Positions 53,352 to 61,362 of a DNA stretch of 64,000 bases are shown here, piece after piece. The translations under genes and the position numbers were made by a program. The stretch comes from Flagellimonas amphidinii (lineage in GTDB: Bacteria; Bacteroidota; Bacteroidia; Flavobacteriales; Flavobacteriaceae), in the NCBI RefSeq assembly GCF_013090115.1, contig NZ_JABFNN010000021.1:1-64000 (forward strand), given 5' to 3'. Within the stretch, counting starts at the first letter, position 1. Each line of letters starts with the position of its first letter. The notes below the pieces were generated by a model, which made no database searches, was not told where the DNA came from, and saw only the letters and a list, made by a program, of their open reading frames with translations.

Positions 53352-53750
53352 TTAAGGCTTTCTTTTCTTCAGTACAGAACCCGCATACTGGTATAACTCC
53401 GTTTTAAGCTTCAAATAGTCATCAAAATATTGTAGTACTCTATCCTGAAGTTTATGATGCCTTTCATAAAAAGCTTCATCACAAATCTTTTGGGTGCATT
53501 CAAAAATGCCTCCCAAGTTACGTTCCTGCCTAATGATCAACTTTGTAAGCCGTTCTTGTTCTTTTTTGGATTGCTGTAGATCTTCTTTATACAGCACCAA
53601 TTTTTCGAATAAGTTGGGGGTTTTGGGTTCAAACACATAAGAATTGAGCAATTTTTCAATAAAGGTCATTTCATCTTTGATGAATTGTAGATGTGACATC
53701 CATCTTTGCAATTGAGTATGCAACGCCTCTATTTTTTTCTCTTTGACCAT
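53352..53750 (-). CDS. Coiled-coil protein of the stress cluster
   Basis: This 132-residue, all-helical, charged protein has no signal peptide. W-M-S-H-L-Q-F-I-K-D-E-M-T-F aligns with the paralogue's W-I-S-E-M-K-F region, and both end in a basic stretch. Two Cys (E-C-T-Q-K-I-C) are unique to this copy. It has its own class-II-type promoter with an exact TGATTTAAATCA palindrome at 53815. I know of flavobacterial relatives near universal stress proteins but no function. Dimerisation via coiled coil is likely. Confidence 0.75.
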   Translation of the reverse strand: MVKEKKIEALHTQLQRWMSHLQFIKDEMTFIEKLLNSYVFEPKTPNLFEKLVLYKEDLQQSKKEQERLTKLIIRQERNLGGIFECTQKICDEAFYERHHKLQDRVLQYFDDYLKLKTELYQYAGSVLKKRKP

Positions 53751-53783
53751 AAACCACTATATCCATAAAAAATTGGATGATCA

Positions 53784-53826
53784 TGAATGTAGGGTTTGAT
53801 CAATTACTGCACAATGATTTAAATCA
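53784..53826 (-). promoter_or_regulatory. Palindrome TGATTTAAATCA with weak -7 box, promoter of the 53352-53750 gene
   Basis: The perfect 12-bp palindrome lies at 53815-53826. On the minus strand the octamer TACATTCA (53791-53784) starts with TAnnTT at the same 36.5-bp spacing as the other sites. It matches 4 of 6 conserved positions. Confidence 0.6.
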
Positions 53827-53846
53827 ATTTGGAGAAAAATTAATAC

Positions 53847-54266
53847 TCATCCCTCATGAGCATCAACATTAAAAGAACGTTTGACCAACGCTTTAAATTG
53901 ATTCTGGGTCATACTATCTGTTTTTTGATTGACCTTGATTTTTGAAGCTACGTTAAGATGGTTTTGCTCTAACTCCTTTGTGAATTTTTCCCGGGCTTCA
54001 GCTGGGCCGAATATGACCAGTTCATCAATGTCTTCAAGGGTTTTAACAATTTTGGCAAAGTATCTCTTTAACTGATGCTTTTCTGCTTCCATATATTTGC
54101 TATCCTGAACTACATCTTGTGGACCCCATCTTGTTTTTGAACGTGAGCCTCCTTTGGGGTTATAAAAATCCAATTCCGAAGGAATAGTGAAAAAACGTTC
54201 TTCACCATTTTCCAAAACCAAAATGAGTGCCTCCTGTTTATCTAGCCAAATTCCAATTTGTTTCAT
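53847..54266 (-). CDS. eRF1/pelota-like domain protein
   Basis: I use the ATG at 54266 (M-K-Q-I-G-I-W-L-D-K), giving 139 residues; a TTG at 54281 overlaps the preceding stop as TTGA. Two short regions suggest a relative of the eRF1/pelota middle domain seen in small bacterial proteins: I-W-L-D-K-Q-E-A at the start and V-I-F-G-P-A-E-A-R-E-K-F. R-S-K-T-R-W-G-P lies between. A role in ribosome rescue or stress translation is a hypothesis only. It directly follows a universal stress protein gene in the same operon. Confidence 0.55.
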   Translation of the reverse strand: MKQIGIWLDKQEALILVLENGEERFFTIPSELDFYNPKGGSRSKTRWGPQDVVQDSKYMEAEKHQLKRYFAKIVKTLEDIDELVIFGPAEAREKFTKELEQNHLNVASKIKVNQKTDSMTQNQFKALVKRSFNVDAHEG

Positions 54267-54277
54267 AGTTCTATTTT

Positions 54278-55129
54278 TCAATTATCATTGAGTTCTAAAA
54301 TGGGAATCTTAGGGTCATAACCTATTTCTTTAACCAAAGGATTGGAGAGGATGCTTCCAAAAAACAGATGCTTCCGATTTAAAAAGGCAATCATATCGCA
54401 ATCTTCACTTTCTACAAATTGGTCAATGCCCTTTCCTATTTTTATGGCGGACAGAAAATGTATTTCATAATCAATTCCATGCAAAATATCCTCCAACAAC
54501 TCCTTATTGGTCTGTTCTGACGCACTCAACTTGCCGTCTTTATTTTTGTCTATATGCACTACATTCACTTTTGCATCATGCAGTTTGGCAATTTCAATTA
54601 AATGCCCAATTTCTCTTTTTTTATAATCTGTCCTGTAATCCGTAGGAAAAACAATTGTTCTGAGCGGAGCATAAGCATAATCATTGGGTACAGCAATAAC
54701 GGGGCATTCCTTTATTTTTTCCATAACAGCGACTGTATTGGTTCCAAAAACTCGTGCTTTTGAAGCTGTTATACCTTTAGTTCCCATTATAATGATATCA
54801 ATGTCTTTTATAGCAATGACATTATTAATGGCTTCAACAAGACTATTGAAAGTGGATATGGTTTGGAACCTATGTTTGGGATTCTCAGGGTGTAGCTTCA
54901 ATATTTCCAATAAACGCTCCATTCCTTCTTCAGAAGCTCTTTTAGCGGTTTCATAAAAGCGTTCTCCAGGCTCGGGAACCATCATACTGTCCAGAGTATA
55001 GCCCGACACTTGAAAAGCATTCAAAATGTAAAAATCGCATTGAACGTCCTTATAAAGTTCCATTGCATATCTTATGGCATTCAAAGCATTTTTAGAAAAA
55101 TCTGTTGGAAGTAACACTCTCTTATCCAT
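54278..55129 (-). CDS. Tandem-domain universal stress protein (USP)
   Basis: This 283-residue protein has two UspA domains. The first carries the ATP-binding pattern G-x-x-G-x9-G-[ST] as M-G-T-K-G-I-T-A-S...F-G-T-N-T and starts L-L-P-T-D-F-S. The second begins around residue 140 (I-V-F-P-T-D-Y) and has lost this pattern (N-R-K-H-L-F-F-G). By family knowledge it is a cytosolic stress protein, possibly ATP-binding; the partner is unknown. A weak palindrome promoter (55148-55190) precedes it. Confidence 0.88.
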   Translation of the reverse strand: MDKRVLLPTDFSKNALNAIRYAMELYKDVQCDFYILNAFQVSGYTLDSMMVPEPGERFYETAKRASEEGMERLLEILKLHPENPKHRFQTISTFNSLVEAINNVIAIKDIDIIIMGTKGITASKARVFGTNTVAVMEKIKECPVIAVPNDYAYAPLRTIVFPTDYRTDYKKREIGHLIEIAKLHDAKVNVVHIDKNKDGKLSASEQTNKELLEDILHGIDYEIHFLSAIKIGKGIDQFVESEDCDMIAFLNRKHLFFGSILSNPLVKEIGYDPKIPILELNDN

Positions 55130-55147
55130 GACATTCTTGGTTTTTAT

Positions 55148-55190
55148 TAAAACTACTATGCCCAGACCAACTACGCCATGATGCAGGTCA
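55148..55190 (-). promoter_or_regulatory. Weak palindrome TGATGCAGGTCA with -7 box TAGTTTTA
   Basis: The TGA...TCA half sites at 55179-55190 are intact but the centre is less symmetric. The octamer TAGTTTTA (55155-55148, minus) matches 5 of 6 conserved -7 positions at 36.5 bp. It overlaps the end of the next USP gene. Confidence 0.45.
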
Positions 55191-55991
55191 ATTTGCCTGA
55201 TTGGGCAAAATCAAAAAGGGAACCTCCAATTTTGTGTTCAACTCTTTAATAATTCCCTTACCGATGAACTCTAAGAAAAAATGATGGGGATAATACACCA
55301 TGCAAAGCATATCAATACTCCACAAGTCCACAAACTCCAAAATAGTTTTGGCTTTATTTTCAAGAACTGGCATTTCTATTTCTTTGGCAAGGTCATTTGC
55401 AAATGCCGTAAAAAAGCTGGACTTGTTTTCTGCCACTTCCTTGTTCTCTTTTGTTTCCTCTATGCTCATCGGTACTAAAGTGCTTTCCGTGATGGATTTG
55501 ATAAATTCCAAGGTTTTGATATTTTCTTTTGCTATAGGATTGGTATAATTGGATATGAAGGCCATACGGGATACTTGACCAAAATCCACTTCCAAAGGAA
55601 CAATCAGTATTGAACATTTAGTAACCTCCCGCACTAATTGCATCGCATTGTTACCAAATAAAATATCCTTGACCTCATCTCTTGCCTTATTTCCGATAAC
55701 CATAAAATCTACCTTTTGTTGGCTCATCAATTGGCTCACCCCTTCAATTAAATTTCCATAAACCGAGACTTTTCTTAGTTCGTGTTTGCTGTTTTTATCA
55801 ATATCCAATATTAATCGGTGGGCAATGGCATCAAGACCTTCCTCTGATTTAGCTTTGGCCGATGGAACCTTTTCATTATAAACATTTAAAATATGAAAGG
55901 TACATTCCTTGTTTTCAAACAAACGGGCCGCATAAAACAAAGCATTATAAGAGTTATTTGAAAAATCTGTGGGTGCTAGAATTTGTAGCAT
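55188..55991 (-). CDS. Tandem-domain universal stress protein, degenerate ATP motif
   Basis: This 267-residue protein starts I-L-A-P-T-D-F-S-N-N-S. In the first domain the motif is I-G-N-K-A-R...F-G-N-N-A: the second Gly is Ala and the final Ser/Thr is Asn. This suggests reduced or no ATP binding. The second domain has no recognisable motif either. Otherwise the fold pattern is that of the neighbours. It lies 3 bases from the next USP gene, so they are cotranscribed. Confidence 0.85.
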   Translation of the reverse strand: MLQILAPTDFSNNSYNALFYAARLFENKECTFHILNVYNEKVPSAKAKSEEGLDAIAHRLILDIDKNSKHELRKVSVYGNLIEGVSQLMSQQKVDFMVIGNKARDEVKDILFGNNAMQLVREVTKCSILIVPLEVDFGQVSRMAFISNYTNPIAKENIKTLEFIKSITESTLVPMSIEETKENKEVAENKSSFFTAFANDLAKEIEMPVLENKAKTILEFVDLWSIDMLCMVYYPHHFFLEFIGKGIIKELNTKLEVPFLILPNQAN

Positions 55992-55994
55992 AGC

Positions 55995-56843
55995 TTAAGA
56001 TTTAGAGTTATATGGAAGCACCAAAAAGGGCACATTGGTATGCAATCCAACGTTTCGTATTATCGGTTCAATAAAAAGTCGTTCTAAAAAAGAATGTTTG
56101 TTTTTGACCATGGCCAATAAGTCAACCGTTGTTTCCATTTGAAAACTGTTGATGGCCTCTACCAGCTCTTGGTCAGGCAGGTCATATATTTTAAAAGATT
56201 GATCATTGATAAGCTTTCCCAAAGCTTTTTTGTTCTTCTCCTGTTCGGAAGTCAATCCATTTGAAGATGTAACATGCAGAACATTCAACTTGGCACTCCA
56301 CAATTTTGCCATCCAAAATAGCGTCTCAATACTGGAGTTGCTATAATTCACCTCATAATCTGTAGGAAACAGAATTTCTTTTGGCAGATTGAATTTATAG
56401 GAAGATGGTATTGCCAAAACCGGCACAGTGGATTTTCTGAAAATATGCACTGTATTGGAGCCAAATAAGATTTCCCGAGCACCGGTGGCACCTTGGGTCC
56501 CCATAACAACTAAATCAATATTTTCATTTTTGACCACACTGGCCATCTCATCTTCTAAAGAGTTAAAGGCCGCATGGGTCACAAAAGTATGCTTGGGATT
56601 GGTGTATTTCTTTTTTATACGTTTTCTGATTTTTTCCAAAGTAGTTTCAGCTTGGTGTTGATGGTCATCTGGCAATCCAAATTGTCCCGGACTACCCAAT
56701 GCATAATCCACCCGATAGAGAGCAGGCGTATAGGAATGGACCAAATAGAAGATGCATGTGGCATTTTCCAATAACTCAACAGCATAGCAAATGGCATTGA
56801 AAGCGTTTTCAGAAAAATCGGTGGGCAATACTATTTTTTTCAT
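55995..56843 (-). CDS. Tandem-domain universal stress protein
   Basis: This 282-residue protein begins I-V-L-P-T-D-F-S-E-N-A. The first domain has a full motif (M-G-T-Q-G-A-T-G...F-G-S-N-T). The second domain starts at I-L-F-P-T-D-Y and ends P-F-L-V-L-P without the Gly pattern. It is third in a run of five genes of similar length. Separated from its upstream neighbour by 17 bases, it has no promoter of its own visible. Confidence 0.9.
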   Translation of the reverse strand: MKKIVLPTDFSENAFNAICYAVELLENATCIFYLVHSYTPALYRVDYALGSPGQFGLPDDHQHQAETTLEKIRKRIKKKYTNPKHTFVTHAAFNSLEDEMASVVKNENIDLVVMGTQGATGAREILFGSNTVHIFRKSTVPVLAIPSSYKFNLPKEILFPTDYEVNYSNSSIETLFWMAKLWSAKLNVLHVTSSNGLTSEQEKNKKALGKLINDQSFKIYDLPDQELVEAINSFQMETTVDLLAMVKNKHSFLERLFIEPIIRNVGLHTNVPFLVLPYNSKS

Positions 56844-56860
56844 AACTTTTTTATTAAAGT

Positions 56861-57706
56861 TTACCGATGCAGGTTCTGCATCACCAAAAAAGGCACTTTC
56901 ACTTTCAATCCTAGTAAATCAACAGTAGAACGGTAAAGCATATCTTCAAAAAATGAATGCCTGGAGTTGACCATGACCAGCATGCCCACTTCCTTTTCCC
57001 AGATATACTCCATGATGACTTCCGCTTTATTTTTTACAGCGGTTGTTTCAAAAAACACATAGGCTCTGTTTAGAGTTCTCTCCAAGAACAATTTATTGTC
57101 CTGCTGTCTTGGGCTCAGCATATCAAAATCGGTAATATAAAGACAGTGAATCTTGGACTTAAAATCTCCGGCTAAATCCCCTAAAAGTTTTAACTCCCTG
57201 CGTTTGTATGGAAGCATATAATCTGTTGGGAACAATATATTTTTGGGCTGTTTGAACTCAAAATCCTCAGGAATTGCCAAAACTGGGCATTTTACATACT
57301 TAAAAACTTCAATTGTGTAACTGCCAAAAGTGGTTTTATGATTACTGGTCTCCCCTTTTGTACCCATGATGACCATGTCAATATTCTTTTCATTGACAAA
57401 ATCATTGATACCATCGACCAAACTATCAAAAGAGGCAATGGTCTCAAAACTATGTAATGGATTTGGTGGGGTTCCGATTACTTCCTTAACTAAATCTTCC
57501 AGCTTTTTTGCAACCTGTTCTCTTTTTGTTGCTTCTACTTTTTTGATTTTTTCTGGTGGAGTGGTCTTATATTCTCCATAAACTTCATCTGCAAAGGCGT
57601 GAAGGATATAAAAACAAGTACGCTTACACTTATACAATTCTTGCGCATATCGCAGTGCGTGTAGCGCATTTATTGAAAAATCTGTTGGAATCAGTACGGT
57701 ACGCAT
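56861..57706 (-). CDS. Tandem-domain universal stress protein
   Basis: This 281-residue protein begins V-L-I-P-T-D-F-S-I-N-A. Motif in domain one: M-G-T-K-G-E-T-S...F-G-S-Y-T. Domain two starts I-L-F-P-T-D-Y-M and lacks the motif. A Lys-rich insert (E-K-I-K-K-V-E-A-T-K) precedes the core helix. It is the first gene of a likely four-gene operon (57706 to 54278) and carries the best palindrome promoter (57721-57763), with an exact -7 box. Confidence 0.9.
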   Translation of the reverse strand: MRTVLIPTDFSINALHALRYAQELYKCKRTCFYILHAFADEVYGEYKTTPPEKIKKVEATKREQVAKKLEDLVKEVIGTPPNPLHSFETIASFDSLVDGINDFVNEKNIDMVIMGTKGETSNHKTTFGSYTIEVFKYVKCPVLAIPEDFEFKQPKNILFPTDYMLPYKRRELKLLGDLAGDFKSKIHCLYITDFDMLSPRQQDNKLFLERTLNRAYVFFETTAVKNKAEVIMEYIWEKEVGMLVMVNSRHSFFEDMLYRSTVDLLGLKVKVPFLVMQNLHR

Positions 57707-57720
57707 AACCTCTCTTTTTT

Positions 57721-57763
57721 CAAAGGTAACCGCCGGCTTATTGTTAAAAAATGATTTTGGTCA
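57721..57763 (-). promoter_or_regulatory. Palindrome TGATTTTGGTCA with -7 box TACCTTTG
   Basis: The palindrome at 57752-57763 deviates from TGAYYTARRTCA only in the central base pair. The -7 octamer (57728-57721, minus) is exact at 36.5 bp. Predicted start near 57716 gives a leader of about 10 nt. Confidence 0.7.
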
Positions 57764-57786
57764 ATCCCAATTAACCCTTCAAAACC

Positions 57787-58629
57787 CTATTCATGAATTA
57801 CATAAAATGGAATTTTTGTGTGAAAACTGATTTGTTCCACAATGGGATCGAATAAAATTTGTTGGATAAAGTTTAGGTTTTTAGCCACCATGATAATCAT
57901 TTCCACATCCCTACTTTCCACAAAACATTGGATGGCAGATTTTACACTTTTGTTGGTCACCGTATGAAAGCTGAATCTTTGATCAAAACTTTCTTTCATA
58001 AAATCTAGCAGGTATTCCTTGTTGATTTCCTGTTCTTGGCTCAACTGATTGCCACTTTTAATCACATTCATTATTCTTAACCTTCCTTCGCCCAGTTGCA
58101 ACATTTCTTCAATGGAACTGAGAATATGATGGGCATAAAATATATTGTAATCCGTAGGAAAAGCTACTTCAACGGGCTGGGTATACTCCACTTCCTTTGG
58201 AATTACCAAAGTATTGCACTGCACTTTGGTGATAACATCCCCGGCATTGCTGCCCACTACTTTTTCCTTAAGGCCAGTAGCACCTTTAGTTCCCATTACA
58301 ATAAGGTGAATGTTCTTTTCTTCCAGTTGTCTCTTTACTGTAGGTATAAAAAAACCATATTCCAGAACCGGATAAAAAAAGTGGTCTTTATTGGTGTTAT
58401 TTTTCTTGAAGTCTTCCACCCACTCCATTAGCTTTTCTCGAGTATTCTCTTTTGATGGACCATTGTTCACCTTGGGCACTATTCCAAAAGATTCCGTTTG
58501 GGAATCCATAAGTGTCCCTACAAACAGTAAATAAAAATTACATTCCTGGGAATTGAACAATACTTGAGCATACGAAAGTGCATTCCTTGAGTTTTCTGAA
58601 AAATCCGTTGGGACCAAAATATTTTTCAT
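57787..58629 (-). CDS. Tandem-domain universal stress protein
   Basis: This 280-residue protein begins I-L-V-P-T-D-F-S-E-N-S-R. Domain one has the complete motif (M-G-T-K-G-A-T-G...V-G-S-N-A). Domain two starts V-A-F-P-T-D-Y and lacks the motif. The C-terminal region keeps P-F-Y-V-I. It is 80 bp upstream of the four-gene run, with an independent palindrome promoter, so it forms its own unit. Confidence 0.9.
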   Translation of the reverse strand: MKNILVPTDFSENSRNALSYAQVLFNSQECNFYLLFVGTLMDSQTESFGIVPKVNNGPSKENTREKLMEWVEDFKKNNTNKDHFFYPVLEYGFFIPTVKRQLEEKNIHLIVMGTKGATGLKEKVVGSNAGDVITKVQCNTLVIPKEVEYTQPVEVAFPTDYNIFYAHHILSSIEEMLQLGEGRLRIMNVIKSGNQLSQEQEINKEYLLDFMKESFDQRFSFHTVTNKSVKSAIQCFVESRDVEMIIMVAKNLNFIQQILFDPIVEQISFHTKIPFYVIHE

Positions 58630-58649
58630 GCAAAGACCAAATGAAAGCC

Positions 58650-58691
58650 CAAGTTTATCATTCCAAAAAAAATATGGAATGACCTAAATCA
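58650..58691 (-). promoter_or_regulatory. Palindrome TGACCTAAATCA with -7 box TAAACTTG
   Basis: The 12-bp palindrome (58680-58691) fits TGAYYTARRTCA exactly. The octamer TAAACTTG (58657-58650, minus) has one mismatch; spacing is 35.5 bp. Predicted leader about 16 nt. Confidence 0.65.
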
Positions 58692-58723
58692 GTTTATGTT
58701 CCCAAAAGTTTTTAAAGCACTGA

Positions 58724-59773
58724 TTAGTGGACGTATTCCAACGCCTCTTTGTCCAAAACTCGAATATTTCGGTTTTCTATGGCGATAAGACCTTCATTTT
58801 TGAAGTCAGACAAGGTTCTAATAAGACTTTCAGTTGCAATACCTGCCACACCCGCAAGGTCACTTCGGGCAATTTTTAAGACCTCGTCCTTTCCCTTGTT
58901 AATTGCGTTGGAGTACATTAAAAGGGTCTGTGCTGTTTTTTTGCGCACAGAACTATAGGCCATTTGCAATAATTGTTGTTTGATACGGGCTAAATCTTCC
59001 GCCATAATGTCCATAATTTCTAAAGAAACATTTTGGTTCTCCTCTAAAATGGATTTTATCCTTGCCTTTGGAACCCCAGAAATTTCAACATCTTCAATGG
59101 CAATAGCATATTCTTGGTAGGGCATATTTTCTGTAAGTGAGGTAAAACCCAAGAAATCATCAGCTGCATATACTGTAGTTATGAGTTCCTTACCCTCTTC
59201 ATCCAATCGGCAACATTTTACCAGACCCTTTAGAATTAGATAGACCATATTGGAATGATCACCTACATTATAAATAGTATCATCCTTTTTATGGGAAAAC
59301 ACCTGACCGTGATCATCAAAAAAGTTCTTTAACTCATGTAAAGACCTAATGTCATCTTTTTTTTGTGAGGATTTGTTGCGTTCCAAAAACGCATTTTCCA
59401 TTTGCTTGGCCTTTTCTAAACGGGCATTTATGGTATTTATGAGTTCTTCTTCTTCAAAAGGTTTGGTCAAATAATCATCCGCTCCCATATCCATACCCTT
59501 TCTTACATCGTGGCGTTCAGTTTTGGCAGAAACAAAAATGAACGGAATATTTCGGGTAGCCTCAAAAGATGATAATTCCTCAAGCACCTCATAGCCATCC
59601 ATTTCGGGCATCATGATATCGCAAAGCACAAGATCCGGATGTTCTTTTTGGGCCACCTCAATGGCTACCTTACCATTAGGAGCCGTAAAAACTCTAAAAC
59701 CGTTTAAATCTAGAAGTTCTTCTATATTTTCCCGCAAGGATGCATCATCCTCGACCAGTAGAATCTTTTTCAT
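58724..59773 (-). CDS. Response regulator fused to a Crp/Fnr-type effector (RR-Crp)
   Basis: This 349-residue protein is a receiver domain (residues 1-120: D9-D10, phospho-acceptor Asp52 in L-C-D-I-M-M-P, Ser82, Lys104 in T-K-P-F) followed by a cyclic-nucleotide-binding-type beta barrel (~150-260) and an HTH_Crp domain (~265-345). The recognition helix has A-T-E-S-L-I-R, with Glu and Arg where Fnr and Crp contact TGA half sites. No N-terminal Cys cluster as in Fnr, so it is unlikely to bind an iron-sulfur centre. The start overlaps the kinase gene by 29 bases. It is the candidate binder of the TGAYYTARRTCA palindromes. Confidence 0.92.
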   Translation of the reverse strand: MKKILLVEDDASLRENIEELLDLNGFRVFTAPNGKVAIEVAQKEHPDLVLCDIMMPEMDGYEVLEELSSFEATRNIPFIFVSAKTERHDVRKGMDMGADDYLTKPFEEEELINTINARLEKAKQMENAFLERNKSSQKKDDIRSLHELKNFFDDHGQVFSHKKDDTIYNVGDHSNMVYLILKGLVKCCRLDEEGKELITTVYAADDFLGFTSLTENMPYQEYAIAIEDVEISGVPKARIKSILEENQNVSLEIMDIMAEDLARIKQQLLQMAYSSVRKKTAQTLLMYSNAINKGKDEVLKIARSDLAGVAGIATESLIRTLSDFKNEGLIAIENRNIRVLDKEALEYVH

Positions 59774-61280
59774 CTTCTTTATGCGTTGTGGGAATGGTCA
59801 ATGTAAATGTTGAACCTTCTCCCTGTTTACTTTTAAAACAAATATCCCCACCTAAATTGAACATATGCCTTCTCACAATATTCAACCCTATTCCGGTTCC
59901 TTGGGTGGTCAGCACATTGCTGGCCCTAAAATAACGGTCAAAAATAAAGCCTTGGTCCTCGTCAGGAATACCATTGCCTTTATCAATTACATCAATCCTT
60001 AAACTAGCATTTTCCTTCAAAACTTTTAATTTAATCTGTGTTCCTTCGGGCGAGTATTTGATGGCATTGTGGATTAAATTGGATAGGGCCAATACCAAAA
60101 TTTTTTCATCAAATTTTATAACAATATCGTCTATGTCCTTTGGATAATGGATGCGTTGGCCCTCCTTTAAAAGGGTATTAGAATCGTAGATTACCTCATT
60201 CACCAATTTGCTCAAAGGAAAATTGGTCAGGTTATATTTAACTTTTCCAGCATCCAAACGTTCCACGGAAAGAAAATCACTAAGAATGTTGTCCAGATAC
60301 TTTACTTTGGATTTGATGGTCCCAATATGCTTATCCCTTTTTTCCTGCTGATGCCCCTCTTTGTATTTTGCAAGTAAGGAAGTAGAAGTCAGTATACTGG
60401 TCAATGGGGTTTTGAATTCATGTGAAACCAACGACAGGAACTTGGTTTTGAGTTCGTTCAATTGTTTTTCAGCCAGCAGTGCTTCACTCAATTGCTGAGT
60501 CCGCTCTTCAACCGTCTTCTCAAGTCTTTGGGTATAGTTTTTTCTTTCTGTGATATCCAAAACTATGGCCACACACACCTCTTTTTTTGCTATTTCTGAT
60601 AATTGAAGGTGTACCTCAACAGGGTATTGGCTGCCATCTTTACGCTGAAACTCGCTCTCAAAATTGATTTTTTCCTTACCCTCATCTTGAAGAGACCGAA
60701 CAAGTTCTTTAAAGCTCCCCTCGTTTAATCTTGGTGCAATATTCAGAATGGTCATCCCATCCAAATCTTGTACGTCATATCCAAGATTCAACTGCGCCCC
60801 TCTATTTACATTCAAAAATCCTAGAGAAGAGGTATCAAGAACATAAATTTCATTAAGCGATTCATCAAATATTCGAAACCAATGGTTAATGGCCTGCTCT
60901 GCTTTCTTACGCTCGGTAATATCCACCACAATGGCCATTACATATCGCTTGCTCAATAACGTGAACGGGTTTAAACTAATTTCCAAAGGAAATTCAGTTC
61001 CGTCATGTCGAATTCCAACCAAATCCAGTTCTTTCCCCATTCTTCGTTTCTCCCCTTTTTTGATAAAGCTACCTGCATATGATTTATGATCTCTCCTAGC
61101 ATTTTGGGGAATCAATATTTCCAAGGGTTTTCCATAAAGTCCCTCTTTCGGATAACCAAACATATCATTGGCCATACTGTTGCTTGCAGAAATCGTCTGT
61201 CGTTCATCAACAATTAGAATTCCCTCGAAAACAACCTCCGACAGGATTTTAAAAACATCTTTTTCTTCAAATAGTTTCAC
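59745..61280 (-). CDS. Soluble PAS-PAS sensor histidine kinase
   Basis: This 511-residue protein starts at GTG 61280. Two PAS domains (~10-125 and ~130-248) precede a coiled linker, HisKA with the phospho-acceptor His287 in S-H-E-F-K-T-P, and HATPase with H-N-A-I-K-Y-S, D-K-G-N-G-I-P and G-T-G-I-G-L. No membrane helix, so it senses a cytosolic signal. The first PAS has R-R-D-H-K-S-Y with His65, aligned by eye with the heme-ligating His200 of FixL; oxygen sensing is possible but this His also occurs in non-heme PAS domains. It overlaps the RR-Crp gene by 29 bases, a cognate pair. Confidence 0.93.
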   Translation of the reverse strand: MKLFEEKDVFKILSEVVFEGILIVDERQTISASNSMANDMFGYPKEGLYGKPLEILIPQNARRDHKSYAGSFIKKGEKRRMGKELDLVGIRHDGTEFPLEISLNPFTLLSKRYVMAIVVDITERKKAEQAINHWFRIFDESLNEIYVLDTSSLGFLNVNRGAQLNLGYDVQDLDGMTILNIAPRLNEGSFKELVRSLQDEGKEKINFESEFQRKDGSQYPVEVHLQLSEIAKKEVCVAIVLDITERKNYTQRLEKTVEERTQQLSEALLAEKQLNELKTKFLSLVSHEFKTPLTSILTSTSLLAKYKEGHQQEKRDKHIGTIKSKVKYLDNILSDFLSVERLDAGKVKYNLTNFPLSKLVNEVIYDSNTLLKEGQRIHYPKDIDDIVIKFDEKILVLALSNLIHNAIKYSPEGTQIKLKVLKENASLRIDVIDKGNGIPDEDQGFIFDRYFRASNVLTTQGTGIGLNIVRRHMFNLGGDICFKSKQGEGSTFTLTIPTTHKEDEKDSTGRG

Positions 61281-61293
61281 AAACTAAAAATAC

Positions 61294-61336
61294 TGATTTA
61301 GGTCATGGGGGGAGGGAATTTCCATGACTATATTTA
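61294..61336 (+). promoter_or_regulatory. Palindrome TGATTTAGGTCA with -7 box TATATTTA, promoter of the TerB-like gene
   Basis: The palindrome (61294-61305) fits TGAYYTARRTCA exactly. On the plus strand the octamer 61329-61336 differs from TAnnTTTG only in the last base, at 36.5 bp. The same palindrome lies 14 bases upstream of the kinase GTG, next to a minus-strand -7-like box (61285-61292), where binding could block kinase transcription. Confidence 0.6.
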
Positions 61337-61362
61337 TTTCTGAGATTCAGAAATTAAAGAAA

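Noticed and set aside
56866..56882. Inverted repeat GATGCAG-gtt-CTGCATC at the end of a universal stress gene
   Set aside because: It lies within codons for the C-terminal M-Q-N-L-H, has no T-run and no matching spacing to a -7 box; treated as chance.
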